The position numbers and the translations under genes are program-made. Source: an uncultured Flavobacterium sp. (GTDB lineage: Bacteria > Bacteroidota > Bacteroidia > Flavobacteriales > Flavobacteriaceae). Taken from it: a stretch of DNA of 64,000 bases. Each line of letters opens with the position of its first letter. Position 1 is the first letter of the stretch. Under the pieces are notes generated by a model. It saw nothing but the letters and a program-made list of their open reading frames with translations. It made no database searches and was not told where the DNA came from. Positions 26,175 to 35,696 of this stretch are shown here, in pieces. The DNA lies in assembly GCF_951805225.1 (NCBI RefSeq), contig NZ_OX638201.1, forward strand, positions 6,170,831-6,234,830, read 5' to 3'.

Positions 26175-27482
26175 TTATTTCTGGTTGTACTTTGCTTTGA
26201 ATTTATCATTCAGTTTGGTTTGGAAAGTTTCCAAATTAATGGTTCTTCCCTGAATAAAAGCACTTGTCAATTTATTAGTTCTCATATCCAGCGCATCGCC
26301 ATCAGAGATAAAAAGAGTAGCATCTTTTCCTGTTTCTAATGTACCACAAATATCGTCGATGCCTAATAATTTTGCTGTATTTGAAGTAATAAGTTGTAAA
26401 GCCTTTTCTTTATCCAGACCAAAAGCAGCGCAAGTTCCTGCTAAAAACGGAAGATTTCTAACACTCATACGTTCATGATCACCGCTGTTTTCAAGACCAA
26501 CAATAATACCTTTGTCAGTAAGTATTTTAGCCATTTTGTATGGTAAATTTACATCCTGATCATCGCTCGTAGGCAATTCGTGAACACGTCTTAGAAGAAC
26601 ACCAACATTATATTTCTGTAAAACATCAGCAGATTTATAAGCTTCGAATCCGCCAACAATAACAATCTTTTTGACTTGACTGTCAACTGCCAATTGAATT
26701 GCGTCTACGATTTGTTTTTCTTCATCTGCGTGGATATAAAGTATTTGAGTTCCATCAAAAAGACCTTTTGTAGCTTCCAGAACCAGGTTTCTTTCTTTTG
26801 GCGCATCTTGATTATATGCTTTTGCATTTTTTAGAAAAGCGGCAACTTCTTCAACCTGTTTAGGATAATCTTTATTGGCTTCGATAATCCCCGGTTCGTA
26901 CCAAGTTCCCGATCTTCTGAAACCAGATGGGAAATTAAGATGAATTCCGTCATTTTCTTTGATAATAGCGTCACTCCAGCTCCAGGCATCCAATTGTACT
27001 ACAGAAGAAGTTCCCGAAATTCGGCCACCGCGAGGCGTTACCTGAGCGATCAAAACACCATTTGGGCGAACAGTTTCTACCACTTTCGATTCAGAATTAT
27101 AAGCGATAATACTTCTTACATTCGGATTAAAACTTCCAATTTCTTCCTGATCGTCGGATGATTTTACAGCGTCAATTTCGACTAAACCTAATGTTGCGTT
27201 AGGAACAATAAATCCCGGATAAACATGTTTTCCACTTGCATCAATTGTAGTGTCGTAAGCATTTGCAGCAAGTCTGATGGTTGTCGCATCTGCAACCAAA
27301 GTAATTTTCCCGTCTTTAAATCCAATCGCACTATTTTGAATAACAGTTCCGTTACCTAAATGTGCTGTAGCATTTAGAATCAAAACCGATTTGCTTTGTT
27401 TAGGTGCAGGTATTTGCTGTGCTTTTATGTGTAGCGAAGCACAAAATACGAGCAATATTATATATATGTTTTTATTGATCAT
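26175..27482 (-). CDS. Secreted amidohydrolase-like protein lacking the metal-binding HxH
   Basis: A 435-residue protein with a signal peptide (about 1-21, ending IKAQ), so periplasmic. The fold follows the imidazolonepropionase-like amidohydrolases: GKHVYPGFI after the first strand block and a C-terminal KLLGIDDICGTLETGKDATLF. At the place where active members have HxH (YPGxID-xHxH) this protein has VPNATLG, so metal binding is probably lost or altered. It lies 41 bases downstream of a larger amidohydrolase on the same strand and is likely cotranscribed. It may be a pseudoenzyme or structural partner. Confidence 0.78.
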   Translation of the reverse strand: MINKNIYIILLVFCASLHIKAQQIPAPKQSKSVLILNATAHLGNGTVIQNSAIGFKDGKITLVADATTIRLAANAYDTTIDASGKHVYPGFIVPNATLGLVEIDAVKSSDDQEEIGSFNPNVRSIIAYNSESKVVETVRPNGVLIAQVTPRGGRISGTSSVVQLDAWSWSDAIIKENDGIHLNFPSGFRRSGTWYEPGIIEANKDYPKQVEEVAAFLKNAKAYNQDAPKERNLVLEATKGLFDGTQILYIHADEEKQIVDAIQLAVDSQVKKIVIVGGFEAYKSADVLQKYNVGVLLRRVHELPTSDDQDVNLPYKMAKILTDKGIIVGLENSGDHERMSVRNLPFLAGTCAAFGLDKEKALQLITSNTAKLLGIDDICGTLETGKDATLFISDGDALDMRTNKLTSAFIQGRTINLETFQTKLNDKFKAKYNQK

Positions 27483-27523
27483 GATATCTGTTTTTTATCT
27501 TTTCTGATTTTTTAACGCTTAAA

Positions 27524-30514
27524 TTATTGCTCTAAAGTATCACAGTGATATTCTATTTTCTCTTTTTTGGTCGGTGCTTGTGTAGTCATTCCTTTGTTTT
27601 TCTCCTGTAACATTTGTCCAATCAACAAGCTTCTTTCTTTAGTAATTGCCAATTGTTTTTCGGCATCTTTTTGAATGTCAAAATATACCACACCATCAAC
27701 AATTGTTTTTTCGACTACGGCATAAATAGACAAAGGATTATCGCTCCATAAAACAACATCAGCATCTTTCCCCACTTTAAGACTTCCTACTTTATCATCA
27801 ATATGTAATAATTTGGCAGGATTCAGAGTTACAAATTTCCAGGCATCTTCTTCAGAAATATTTCCGTATTTAACAGCTTTTGCAGCTTCCTGATTTAGTC
27901 TTCTTGACATTTCGGCATCATCAGAATTATAAGCAACAACAAGACCTGCATTATGCATAATTGGTCCGTTAAACGGAATTGCATCGTTTACTTCAAATTT
28001 ATAAGCCCACCAATCTGAGAAAGTCGAAGCGCCAACTCCGTGTTCTTTCATTTTATCGGCAACTTTATAACCTTCAAGAATATGAGTGAAAGTGTTTACT
28101 CTAAAGTTGAATTTCTCCGTAACATTCATCAACATCAAAATCTCAGATTCTACATAAGAGTGACACGTGATAAAACGCTCTTTATTGATAATTTCGGCCA
28201 ACGTTTTCATTTCTAAATCCACTCTTGGAGCTTTTCCTTTTTTCGAACCTGCGTTGAATTTTTTCCAGCTTTCGTCGTATTCTTTCGCACGTTGAAAATA
28301 ATCGGTAAAAACCTGTTCAACACCCATTCTGGTTTGTGGAAAACGAGTTGGATTATTAATTCCCCAATTGGCTTGTTTTACATTTTCTCCCAAAGCAAAC
28401 TTGATAAACTTAGGTTGATTTTTGTATAACATTTCATCAGGAGCAGCGCCCCATTTCCATTTTACGATTGCAGAACGACCACCAATTGGGTTCGCAGATC
28501 CGTGTAGTAATTGAGAAGTTGTTACACCTCCCGCAAGGTCTCTGTATATATTAATATCTTCTGAATTGACAACATCCTCAATCGTAACTTCGGCAGTAGA
28601 GTTATGTCCGCTTTCGTTAACACCTCTCGAAATGGCAATATGAGAGTGTTCGTCAATGATTCCGCTTGTGATATGTTTGCCTTTTGCATCAATAACAGTA
28701 GCAGATGCATCTGAAAGATTTTTGCCAACAGCAGCGATTTTTCCGTTTTTGATTAAAACATCAGTTTCCGTTAAAATACCGTCTTTTTCGTTTGTCCAAA
28801 CCGTAGCATTTTTGAATAATAAAGTCTGAGTCGTTAATTTTTTTGAATCACCAAAAGCAATATTTGGGAAAGTTGTTGGAACAATTGGATTTGGTTTCTC
28901 TACTTTAGAAGAATCTTTTACAGCAACAAAAGCACTTGTTTTTAAAGCTGTCCAAAACAATTCGTCTCCGTTTGCTAAAATCGCTTTTCCGGATAATTTT
29001 TCCGGCTTTTCGATAAATCCGGTTAAACGAGTAAAATTACCTTTGATAGTATCAGAAGGTTTAATCAATAATGAAACCCAGTTTTTAGAAACAGAAAAAG
29101 TACTGTTTACCTTTTTAGCATCGACTGTAGTAATCTCAGATTTTGGAGCTTCAGCAGTTCCTTCAATTTTCCATTTATAACTATCTTTTCCAACAGTTAA
29201 GTCATAATTACCGCGAATATCTTTGGCATTAATATCATTAACCACATATTTAGTTCCTTGAACCCAGTTTTCGAATAGAATAGTTTTTTCGTCAAAAATT
29301 TCACCGGAAGTGATTACAAAATTGGCATAACTACCCGTTTTTAAACTTCCAACTTCATTACTTTTTCCAAGAATAGCTGCCGGAACTGTAGTCAAAGCTT
29401 CTAAAGCTTTTGTTTTATCAAAACCATATTTAATGGCTTTCAATAAATTAGTCTTGAAATCCTCCGTCTTTTTTAATTTATCAGTCGTTAAGGCAAAAAC
29501 GATTCCGTTGTCCGAAAGTACCTTTAGATTTGTTGGCGCCTGATTCCAGAAACGCATATCAGCCAATTCGATTTGGTTTGATAAATACGGATTTGAAACA
29601 TCGTAAGCTTCAGGAAAACTTATCGGAATAATATATTTAGCGTTCGTGCTTTTAATTTCTTCGATTCTTTCAAATTCATTTCCGCTTCCTTTTAAAATAT
29701 AATTTAAACCAAATTCTTTAGCAATTTTAGCCGCTCTTAAACTGTTTAATTTATCTTCTGTAGCAAAAATTTGAACTAATTTTTCATTGCTTGCCAAAGC
29801 TTCAAGAGACAAATCTTTAGTGTCAGAATTTCCTTTTTTATACCAATCAAGGTCTAAATACATTTGGCGCAACAAAGCCATCATTCCCATTAAAGAACTT
29901 GGATAAGCCTGATTTGTCAAAGCACTTCTTGTAAACGCAAAGTGATTTGTGACTTTATTAGCAATAATTCTTTTATTGTTTTCGGCATTATTCAAGGCAA
30001 CCAAAATTCCCGTTCCTTGTGCAACTCCATCAGGAATATGAGTTCCAACAACACCAAAACCAGCTTTTAATAATTCTTCGGCCTTAGTTTGATCGTATTT
30101 AAAAGTTTCATACGTATTTACTTCAGGACGAATACTTTCGTTCCAGTAATAACCAACTCTTTTAGTATCGTACAAAGGATCCTGATCATATCTATTATTG
30201 CCTTTTGGTTTTTCGACCCCAAAACTGGTGTAGATGTCTATAAATGAAGGATAAATTGTTTTTCCTGCAAGATCAATTGTAATGCTATTTTTAGGAATTG
30301 CAATATTATTTCCAACAGAAACAACTTTGCCATCCTGAATTAGTAAAGTTCCTTTTTCGATTTTTTGCGTTGGAGTTACATAAATCGTGGCATTGGTAAA
30401 AACAGTGTAGTTTTTGTTTGTATTATGAACAGTTTCATTAACTGGAAAGTAGTCCTGCGCGTACGTTTTTGTTAAAAATACACTCAGAAAGAGTAGGAAT
30501 AGGGCTTTTTTCAT
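27524..30514 (-). CDS. Secreted double amidohydrolase, only the C-terminal half with intact HxH
   Basis: A 996-residue secreted protein with a signal peptide (residues 1-19, ending TYAQ) and two amidohydrolase-like halves. The first (about 30-440) has GKTIYPSFIDIYTSFG, so it lacks the HxH metal ligands. The second (about 600-975) has SGIIDEHSHIAI, a later CHSYVES and HILEGYK, and YNSDDAEM carrying the catalytic Asp, so it looks active. Such enzymes hydrolyse cyclic amides, dipeptides or related compounds; the substrate here is unknown. It forms an operon with the smaller inactive paralogue. The last segment (TKKEKIEYHCDTLEQ) is a short charged tail. Confidence 0.85.
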   Translation of the reverse strand: MKKALFLLFLSVFLTKTYAQDYFPVNETVHNTNKNYTVFTNATIYVTPTQKIEKGTLLIQDGKVVSVGNNIAIPKNSITIDLAGKTIYPSFIDIYTSFGVEKPKGNNRYDQDPLYDTKRVGYYWNESIRPEVNTYETFKYDQTKAEELLKAGFGVVGTHIPDGVAQGTGILVALNNAENNKRIIANKVTNHFAFTRSALTNQAYPSSLMGMMALLRQMYLDLDWYKKGNSDTKDLSLEALASNEKLVQIFATEDKLNSLRAAKIAKEFGLNYILKGSGNEFERIEEIKSTNAKYIIPISFPEAYDVSNPYLSNQIELADMRFWNQAPTNLKVLSDNGIVFALTTDKLKKTEDFKTNLLKAIKYGFDKTKALEALTTVPAAILGKSNEVGSLKTGSYANFVITSGEIFDEKTILFENWVQGTKYVVNDINAKDIRGNYDLTVGKDSYKWKIEGTAEAPKSEITTVDAKKVNSTFSVSKNWVSLLIKPSDTIKGNFTRLTGFIEKPEKLSGKAILANGDELFWTALKTSAFVAVKDSSKVEKPNPIVPTTFPNIAFGDSKKLTTQTLLFKNATVWTNEKDGILTETDVLIKNGKIAAVGKNLSDASATVIDAKGKHITSGIIDEHSHIAISRGVNESGHNSTAEVTIEDVVNSEDINIYRDLAGGVTTSQLLHGSANPIGGRSAIVKWKWGAAPDEMLYKNQPKFIKFALGENVKQANWGINNPTRFPQTRMGVEQVFTDYFQRAKEYDESWKKFNAGSKKGKAPRVDLEMKTLAEIINKERFITCHSYVESEILMLMNVTEKFNFRVNTFTHILEGYKVADKMKEHGVGASTFSDWWAYKFEVNDAIPFNGPIMHNAGLVVAYNSDDAEMSRRLNQEAAKAVKYGNISEEDAWKFVTLNPAKLLHIDDKVGSLKVGKDADVVLWSDNPLSIYAVVEKTIVDGVVYFDIQKDAEKQLAITKERSLLIGQMLQEKNKGMTTQAPTKKEKIEYHCDTLEQ

Positions 30515-30845
30515 AGTTTATTTGCAAATTTGTTGCTAAAAATATGAAATATATGTTATCTAAAATTCATTTTTTTGAATGATTTTTCTTTATTTATATA
30601 AAATTTTAATTAAACCGTTGATAAGTAGAGCTTAGGGAATAATAGGAGAAACCATTTGAGTATAATTACTAAATGCTTTACTTAAATACATAGAAACATA
30701 GATTTTAAACTAAAAAAAGAATTCAAAAAGAAATACATTTCTTTCACATAGCTATACTCTGTGCATTTTAATTAAGTGAAACGCCTTTTTTGACAGGCAA
30801 GAGTCTATTTTTCTATGTGTTAAAATTAATTTTACCAAAGGAGTT
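30515..30845. repeat. Gene-free region with a CATAGAAACATAG inverted element
   Basis: ACATAGAAACATAGATTTTA (from 30688) faces TCTATTTTTCTATGTG (30804-30819), with a small CACATAG...CTCTGTG palindrome between. The element ends just before the Gfo/Idh gene. No gene is present. Confidence 0.5.
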
Positions 30846-31820
30846 ATGAAAAATAATAATACAATTAAATGGGGAATTATTGGTTTGGGAAATATTGCAA
30901 ATCAATTTGCCAGCGATTTATTACTCTTAGAAGATGCTGAAATATTTGCAGTTGCTTCGAGAAATAAGGATAAAGCGATTGAATTTGCAAATAAATACAA
31001 TTGCCCAAAAGCATATGATTCTTACGACGCACTTTTTAAGGACGATCAGGTTGATATCATATACATTGCAACTCCACACGATTCACACGCCGAATTATCT
31101 ATAAAAGCATTAGAAAACGGAAAACATGTTTTATGCGAAAAACCAATGTCGCTGTCCTATAAAGATGCTATTCGAATGATTGAAGCGTCTAAAAAGCATA
31201 ATAAGTTTTTTATGGAAGCATTCTGGACGCGTTTTATTCCATCAGTTCAAGAAGTTTTAGAAAAACTTAATCAGGGAACAATTGGAGATATAAAGTCTGT
31301 AAAAGCTGATTTTTCTTTTTATGCAGATGAAAAGGAAGGAGGAAGACTTTTTGATAAAAATAATGGAGGAGGAGCTTTATTCGATATTGGAGTTTATCCA
31401 TTGTTTCTATCTTATATAATACTCGGTAATCCGAAGGAAATTATGGCGAAATCTATTAACCATAAAAACGGAATAGATCTTCAGACTTCTATGATTTTAC
31501 AATATGAAAACGCACAATCGACTTTGCAAGCTTCGATAGTTTCAGAATCTGATATGAAAGCAACAATAAGCGGAACCGAAGGATATATTCAGCTAAATGC
31601 GCCGTGGTTTATTGCCGATGGATATTCTGTTTTTAAAGGCGAAAAAGAGTCTAAATATAGTTTGCCAAATTTTGGAAAAGGATACACTTATGAAGCTATT
31701 GAATGTCATAAATGTATTCGAAACAATCAAATCGAAAGTTTGCTTTGGTCACATAAAAACAGCTTGGATTTAAGTAAAATTGTGGAGGAAATAAAGAATC
31801 AGATTGGGTTGGAGTTTTAG
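30846..31820 (+). CDS. Gfo/Idh/MocA family NAD(P)-dependent oxidoreductase
   Basis: A 324-residue cytoplasmic dehydrogenase. The N-terminal Rossmann domain has WGIIGLGNIANQF (about 9-21) and the family signature CEKPMS (about 98-103) with the lysine that is part of the active site. The C-terminal domain has the GGGALFDIGVYPL motif (about 177-189), with the conserved Asp and Tyr region. Members oxidise or reduce sugars, inositols or trans-dihydrodiols; this one resembles the dihydrodiol-dehydrogenase-like branch, but the substrate is unknown. AAAGGAG lies only 2 bases before the ATG, a rare purine run for this genome but too close for an ideal Shine-Dalgarno site. Confidence 0.9.
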   Translation: MKNNNTIKWGIIGLGNIANQFASDLLLLEDAEIFAVASRNKDKAIEFANKYNCPKAYDSYDALFKDDQVDIIYIATPHDSHAELSIKALENGKHVLCEKPMSLSYKDAIRMIEASKKHNKFFMEAFWTRFIPSVQEVLEKLNQGTIGDIKSVKADFSFYADEKEGGRLFDKNNGGGALFDIGVYPLFLSYIILGNPKEIMAKSINHKNGIDLQTSMILQYENAQSTLQASIVSESDMKATISGTEGYIQLNAPWFIADGYSVFKGEKESKYSLPNFGKGYTYEAIECHKCIRNNQIESLLWSHKNSLDLSKIVEEIKNQIGLEF

Positions 31821-31984
31821 AAAATTAAATTTTAATAATTTGACAAAAGAAAATAATATATTTGAAAATAAATACATTATTAACATCACATAAAACCAAC
31901 CTAAATTGTGTGTATTAGAACTATTTTGTGGCACATATAGTAGTTGTGTGTCATTTTACCTATACAGAAACGAAAAAGCATAAA

Positions 31985-32284
31985 ATGAAAAAAAACTTAT
32001 TATTTCTTTTAATATTAGCACTTATTTCTTGTAACTCAAAAAAGACTGAACAAATGATAAATCAGGAAAACAGCAATCCTATTACAACAATAGAAAATGC
32101 AAAAATATATATTAAAGAGAACTTTAAAAGCAATGAAGAAACTCTTCTAATTTCTGATGAATTAAATGACCCAATTGGAATGAATATGGCAATTATTACC
32201 AACGATATTTTAGGATTAGGTTATGATGTTAATGGATTTGAACAAAAAGAAGGTTATCGAATATATAAGTATAAAAAACATTAA
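31985..32284 (+). CDS. Small hypothetical lipoprotein
   Basis: The 99-residue product from the ATG at 31985 begins with a lipoprotein signal peptide ending LISC (Cys16). The frame is open further upstream, but the signal peptide fixes this start. The mature part is short, alpha/beta, and ends in a lysine-rich tail. No family is recognised. It follows the Gfo/Idh gene by about 160 bases and may have its own promoter. Confidence 0.62.
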   Translation: MKKNLLFLLILALISCNSKKTEQMINQENSNPITTIENAKIYIKENFKSNEETLLISDELNDPIGMNMAIITNDILGLGYDVNGFEQKEGYRIYKYKKH

Positions 32285-32292
32285 TTCTAATA

Positions 32293-32358
32293 ATGTTTAA
32301 GGAAAATAATAAATATGAAGAAGATTTAAATGATGAAAAATGGTTAGATAAAGAATAA
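32293..32358 (+). CDS. Possible very short peptide gene
   Basis: A 21-codon frame (MFKENNKYEEDLNDEKWLDK...) starts 9 bases after the lipoprotein stop. It is highly charged, without a signal or recognised motif. It could be a real small peptide, a decayed gene end, or chance. Confidence 0.2.
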   Translation: MFKENNKYEEDLNDEKWLDKE

Positions 32359-32408
32359 AAACATCAAATACGTATTTTTGTGAAAGACGAAAGAATTGCT
32401 AAAAGGAA

Positions 32409-32439
32409 AAATCGGGTTAAGTAAGACTTAACCCGATTT
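32409..32439. terminator. Terminator between convergent genes
   Basis: AAATCGGGTTAAGT pairs perfectly with ACTTAACCCGATTT around a 3-base loop. It lies between the lipoprotein gene and the ankyrin gene and can serve both. Confidence 0.75.
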
Positions 32440-32458
32440 AGAATTTAATTAATATGTT

Positions 32459-33694
32459 TTAATTCAGTAATTCTATTATTTCATGTTGTTCTGTCATAGT
32501 TGCAAGAGAAATTGCAGTATGTCCTTGTGCCGAAATTGACTTGTCTGCTCCGTTTGCTAATAAAAATTTCACAATATCAATATGCCCTCTTTCTGCAGCT
32601 CTGTGCAATGCCGTAAATCCTCTATCGTCCTGAATATTAATAAGAGCTCCATAATCCAGAAGAAGTTTTACTTTATCCATTTTATTCGATTGTACAGCAT
32701 TCATTATAGGCGTAGCACCTTCATGCGTTAATCCGTTTGGATCAGCTCCTAAGTCTAATAATTTTGCCATAGAACCAATAGTTTCCGGAGCGATTGACCA
32801 ATGCAATGGTGCTAATCCGTCTCCCGCTAAAGCATTTAAATTTGTTCCTTTATTAAATTCGTCTTCGATTTCTTGTATTTCTCCACGTGCAACAGCTATA
32901 TGCAGCAAAGAATGCGTGCGCAAAGGCGAATCAGAAACAGGTAAAAAATCAGTAGTAAAAACTCCTAATTGCCCCATATTTCCGTAAGTCGAAAATGCCC
33001 ATTTACTTGCTAGATCTGTGTCGTTTTCATATTCAACAGGGATTGGAGCAGGAATAATTTCTCCGATCGAATGGCTAATTAAAATAAAATTAAGAATAGC
33101 TTTTGTAAGTTCCGGACTTTCATCTTCTGTAAATTCACCGGTAATGGATTCTACAATAAGTTGATTCCCTTTTTGAATAGTTTTGGCAACGACCAAAACT
33201 TCTCTTAACCAGCTGCGAATGAAAATTAGATATTCACCATCAAAATAAACCGCCCATTTATTTTCCATTGTATCAGGTGTAAATAAAACTCCCGGATAAA
33301 GCGCCTGATCAATTTTAAGCGAAATATTTGCAGCTATAGTTTTTGTGTTTTCAGGCCTTAAACCAAAAAAAGAAGTTCCACTTTCACCACCATAAGAAAT
33401 TGCATTCATTGCCATTTGTTGATTCCCTGAAGTCGAAATCATGGTTTGACTAAAAGGGCGCAAATCCAAAAGGTCATATCCCCAAGGATTTTCGGCTGCT
33501 GCGATCCAGGATAATTTTATTTCATCAGATGATTCTTTGTCCTCTTGTATTATATGCTCTTCTAGTTGCGGTATTTTTATTTCAGCTTTTTGTTCTTCTG
33601 GTTGCTGAATTTTTGGTGCTGCTTTTTGCTCTTCTCTCAGTGCTACTTTTTGTTCTTCTTTATTTTTTCCGAAAAGTTTTTTAAAAAATGACAT
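32459..33694 (-). CDS. Ankyrin-repeat protein with a charged N-terminal linker
   Basis: A 411-residue protein without a signal peptide. Residues 1-55 are a Lys/Glu/Gln-rich segment with the repeated word EEQK. A middle globular domain of unknown type spans about 60-255. Three to four ankyrin repeats (about 262-410) follow, with clear units such as GLAPLHWSIAPE, GATPIMNAVQSN and GFTALHRAAERGHIDIVKFL. Ankyrin repeats mediate protein contacts; the partner is unknown. It is a single gene, convergent with the small lipoprotein. Confidence 0.78.
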   Translation of the reverse strand: MSFFKKLFGKNKEEQKVALREEQKAAPKIQQPEEQKAEIKIPQLEEHIIQEDKESSDEIKLSWIAAAENPWGYDLLDLRPFSQTMISTSGNQQMAMNAISYGGESGTSFFGLRPENTKTIAANISLKIDQALYPGVLFTPDTMENKWAVYFDGEYLIFIRSWLREVLVVAKTIQKGNQLIVESITGEFTEDESPELTKAILNFILISHSIGEIIPAPIPVEYENDTDLASKWAFSTYGNMGQLGVFTTDFLPVSDSPLRTHSLLHIAVARGEIQEIEDEFNKGTNLNALAGDGLAPLHWSIAPETIGSMAKLLDLGADPNGLTHEGATPIMNAVQSNKMDKVKLLLDYGALINIQDDRGFTALHRAAERGHIDIVKFLLANGADKSISAQGHTAISLATMTEQHEIIELLN

Positions 33695-33899
33695 GGTTTT
33701 TAGGTTTTGATTGATATAAATTTAGGTTTTGAAAAACGAATATAACAATTAAAAACTGTAATCAACTTTAGGATAAAATTTATTAAAATTAATTTAAAGG
33801 TTAAATTGTTAAAGAAAAATAAAGAAAGAAAATATTTACAAATAATACTGTTTTTGTTTGCTTATTTAAATACATTTACATTCTTGATAAAGATTGATT

Positions 33900-35435
33900 A
33901 TGTTAGTAAAAGTTTACGGAAGTGCCGTTTTTGGAGTCGAAGCGACAACAATTACAGTAGAAGTTCATATGGATAAAGGCATTGGTTATCATTTAGTTGG
34001 TTTGCCGGACAGTGCGATAAAAGAAAGCAGTTTCCGAATTGCTGCTGCTTTAAAAAACAACGGATTAAGTTTGCCGGGAAAGCGAATTACAATCAATATG
34101 GCGCCTGCCGATTTGCGAAAAGAAGGTTCTGCCTACGATTTGCCTTTAGCAATGGGAATATTAATAGGTTCGGATCAGATTAAAGCTCCTGAAATCGAAA
34201 AGTATATTATTATGGGCGAACTTTCTTTAGACGGAAGTTTGCAGCCTATTCGCGGCGCTTTGCCAATTGCTATAAAAGCGAAAGAAGAAGGATATCTTGG
34301 TTTTTTTCTTCCAATTCAAAACGTAAAAGAAGCGGCAATTGTAACCGGATTAAATGTTTACGGAGTTGAAAAACTACAAGAAGTAATTGACTTTTTTGCC
34401 GGAAAAGGAACGCTGGAACCAACAATTATCGATACGCGTGCAGAATTTTATAAAACATTAGATTTTCCTGAGTTTGATTTTTCAGATGTTCGCGGGCAGG
34501 AAAGTATAAAACGCTGTATGGAAATTGCTGCTGCCGGAGGACATAACATTATTTTGATTGGTCCGCCTGGAGCCGGAAAAACGATGCTTGCCAAAAGAGT
34601 ACCAAGTATTTTACCGCCAATGACTTTGCGTGAAGCACTTGAAACGACTAAAATTCATAGTGTTGCGGGAAAATTAAAAGAAGTAGGATTAATGAATCAG
34701 CGGCCATTTCGAAGTCCGCATCATACTATATCGAATGTTGCACTTGTTGGCGGAGGAAGTTATCCGCAGCCAGGCGAGATTTCGATGGCGCATAATGGCG
34801 TTTTGTTTTTGGATGAACTTCCCGAATTCAAACGTGATGTTCTAGAAGTAATGCGTCAACCGCTTGAAGATCGTGAAGTAACTATTTCGCGTGCAAAATT
34901 CACAGTTACTTATCCATCTTCATTTATGTTGGTGGCAAGTATGAATCCAAGTCCAAGTGGTTTTTTTAATGATCCAAGTCAGCCCAATACATCTTCGCCA
35001 CACGAAATGCAACGTTATTTAAGTAAAATTTCGGGACCATTATTAGATCGGATTGATATTCATATCGAAGTAACTCCGGTTCCTTTCGAAAAACTGGCCG
35101 ATGATCAAAAAGCTGAAAGCAGTGTCGAAATCCGAAAGCGCGTTACAGCAGCACGTGAAATTCAAACCAAGCGTTTTGAAGAAATAGAAAACATACATTA
35201 TAATGCCCAAATGAGCAGTAAACTGATTCGGGAATATTGTGCGCTCGATGAGCAATCGAAACAATTACTAAAAACCGCAATGGAACGGCTGAATCTTTCT
35301 GCACGAGCTTACGACAGAATCCTGAAAGTTTCCAGAACTATAGCGGATCTGGATGCTTCGCCAACAGTAATTTCGCAACATATCGCTGAAGCTATTCAAT
35401 ACAGAAGTTTGGATCGCGATGGATGGCTAGGGTAA
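33900..35435 (+). CDS. comM: YifB/ComM family Mg-chelatase-like AAA+ ATPase
   Basis: A 511-residue cytoplasmic AAA+ protein. An N-terminal ChlI-like domain (about 1-165, with GLPDSAIKES) precedes the AAA+ core, which has a Walker A GPPGAGKT (about 221-228), a Walker B-type VLFLDELPEF and the sensor region VASMNPSP. A C-terminal Mg-chelatase helical domain (about 410-511) follows. ComM homologues are hexameric helicases that promote branch migration during natural transformation; whether this strain is competent is not shown here. The frame opens at a TTG at 33894, but the ATG at 33900 gives the usual family N-terminus (MLVKVYGSAVFG). Confidence 0.9.
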   Translation: MLVKVYGSAVFGVEATTITVEVHMDKGIGYHLVGLPDSAIKESSFRIAAALKNNGLSLPGKRITINMAPADLRKEGSAYDLPLAMGILIGSDQIKAPEIEKYIIMGELSLDGSLQPIRGALPIAIKAKEEGYLGFFLPIQNVKEAAIVTGLNVYGVEKLQEVIDFFAGKGTLEPTIIDTRAEFYKTLDFPEFDFSDVRGQESIKRCMEIAAAGGHNIILIGPPGAGKTMLAKRVPSILPPMTLREALETTKIHSVAGKLKEVGLMNQRPFRSPHHTISNVALVGGGSYPQPGEISMAHNGVLFLDELPEFKRDVLEVMRQPLEDREVTISRAKFTVTYPSSFMLVASMNPSPSGFFNDPSQPNTSSPHEMQRYLSKISGPLLDRIDIHIEVTPVPFEKLADDQKAESSVEIRKRVTAAREIQTKRFEEIENIHYNAQMSSKLIREYCALDEQSKQLLKTAMERLNLSARAYDRILKVSRTIADLDASPTVISQHIAEAIQYRSLDRDGWLG

Positions 35436-35485
35436 AATTTTAGATTTTAGACTTTAGATTGTTTGGATTTGAGATTTGAGAATCT

Positions 35486-35587
35486 TGTCATTCCGAGGAA
35501 CGAGGAATCTTCGCGAGAAACTCCGCAAAGGAAAGCACCAATCTTTGTCGAGCTACTTACGGAGATTCCTCGTTCCTCGGAATGACA
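35486..35587. repeat. MITE-like element B with perfect 25-bp terminal inverted repeats
   Basis: 35486-35510 (TGTCATTCCGAGGAACGAGG...) is the exact reverse complement of 35563-35587. The total is 102 bp, with TCGCGAGAAACTCCGCAAAG in the interior. It is related to element A at 7527-7759 and to the arms at 13702-14156. No coding capacity. Confidence 0.7.
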
Positions 35588-35639
35588 AAATCATTAATTA
35601 CAATTGTAAAAGAATATTTAAATCTATTTAGAAAAAAAA

Positions 35640-35690
35640 TAAAATCTGCGAAAATCAGCTTAAATCCGTATAATCTGCGTGCAATGACAA
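35640..35690. repeat. Short AATCTGCG / AATCCGTA word array
   Basis: AAATCTGCGAAAATCAGC, AAATCCGTATAATCTGCG. A small member of the degenerate array family, just beyond the stop codon of the NTF2-like gene. Confidence 0.45.
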
Positions 35691-35696
35691 TCAACC

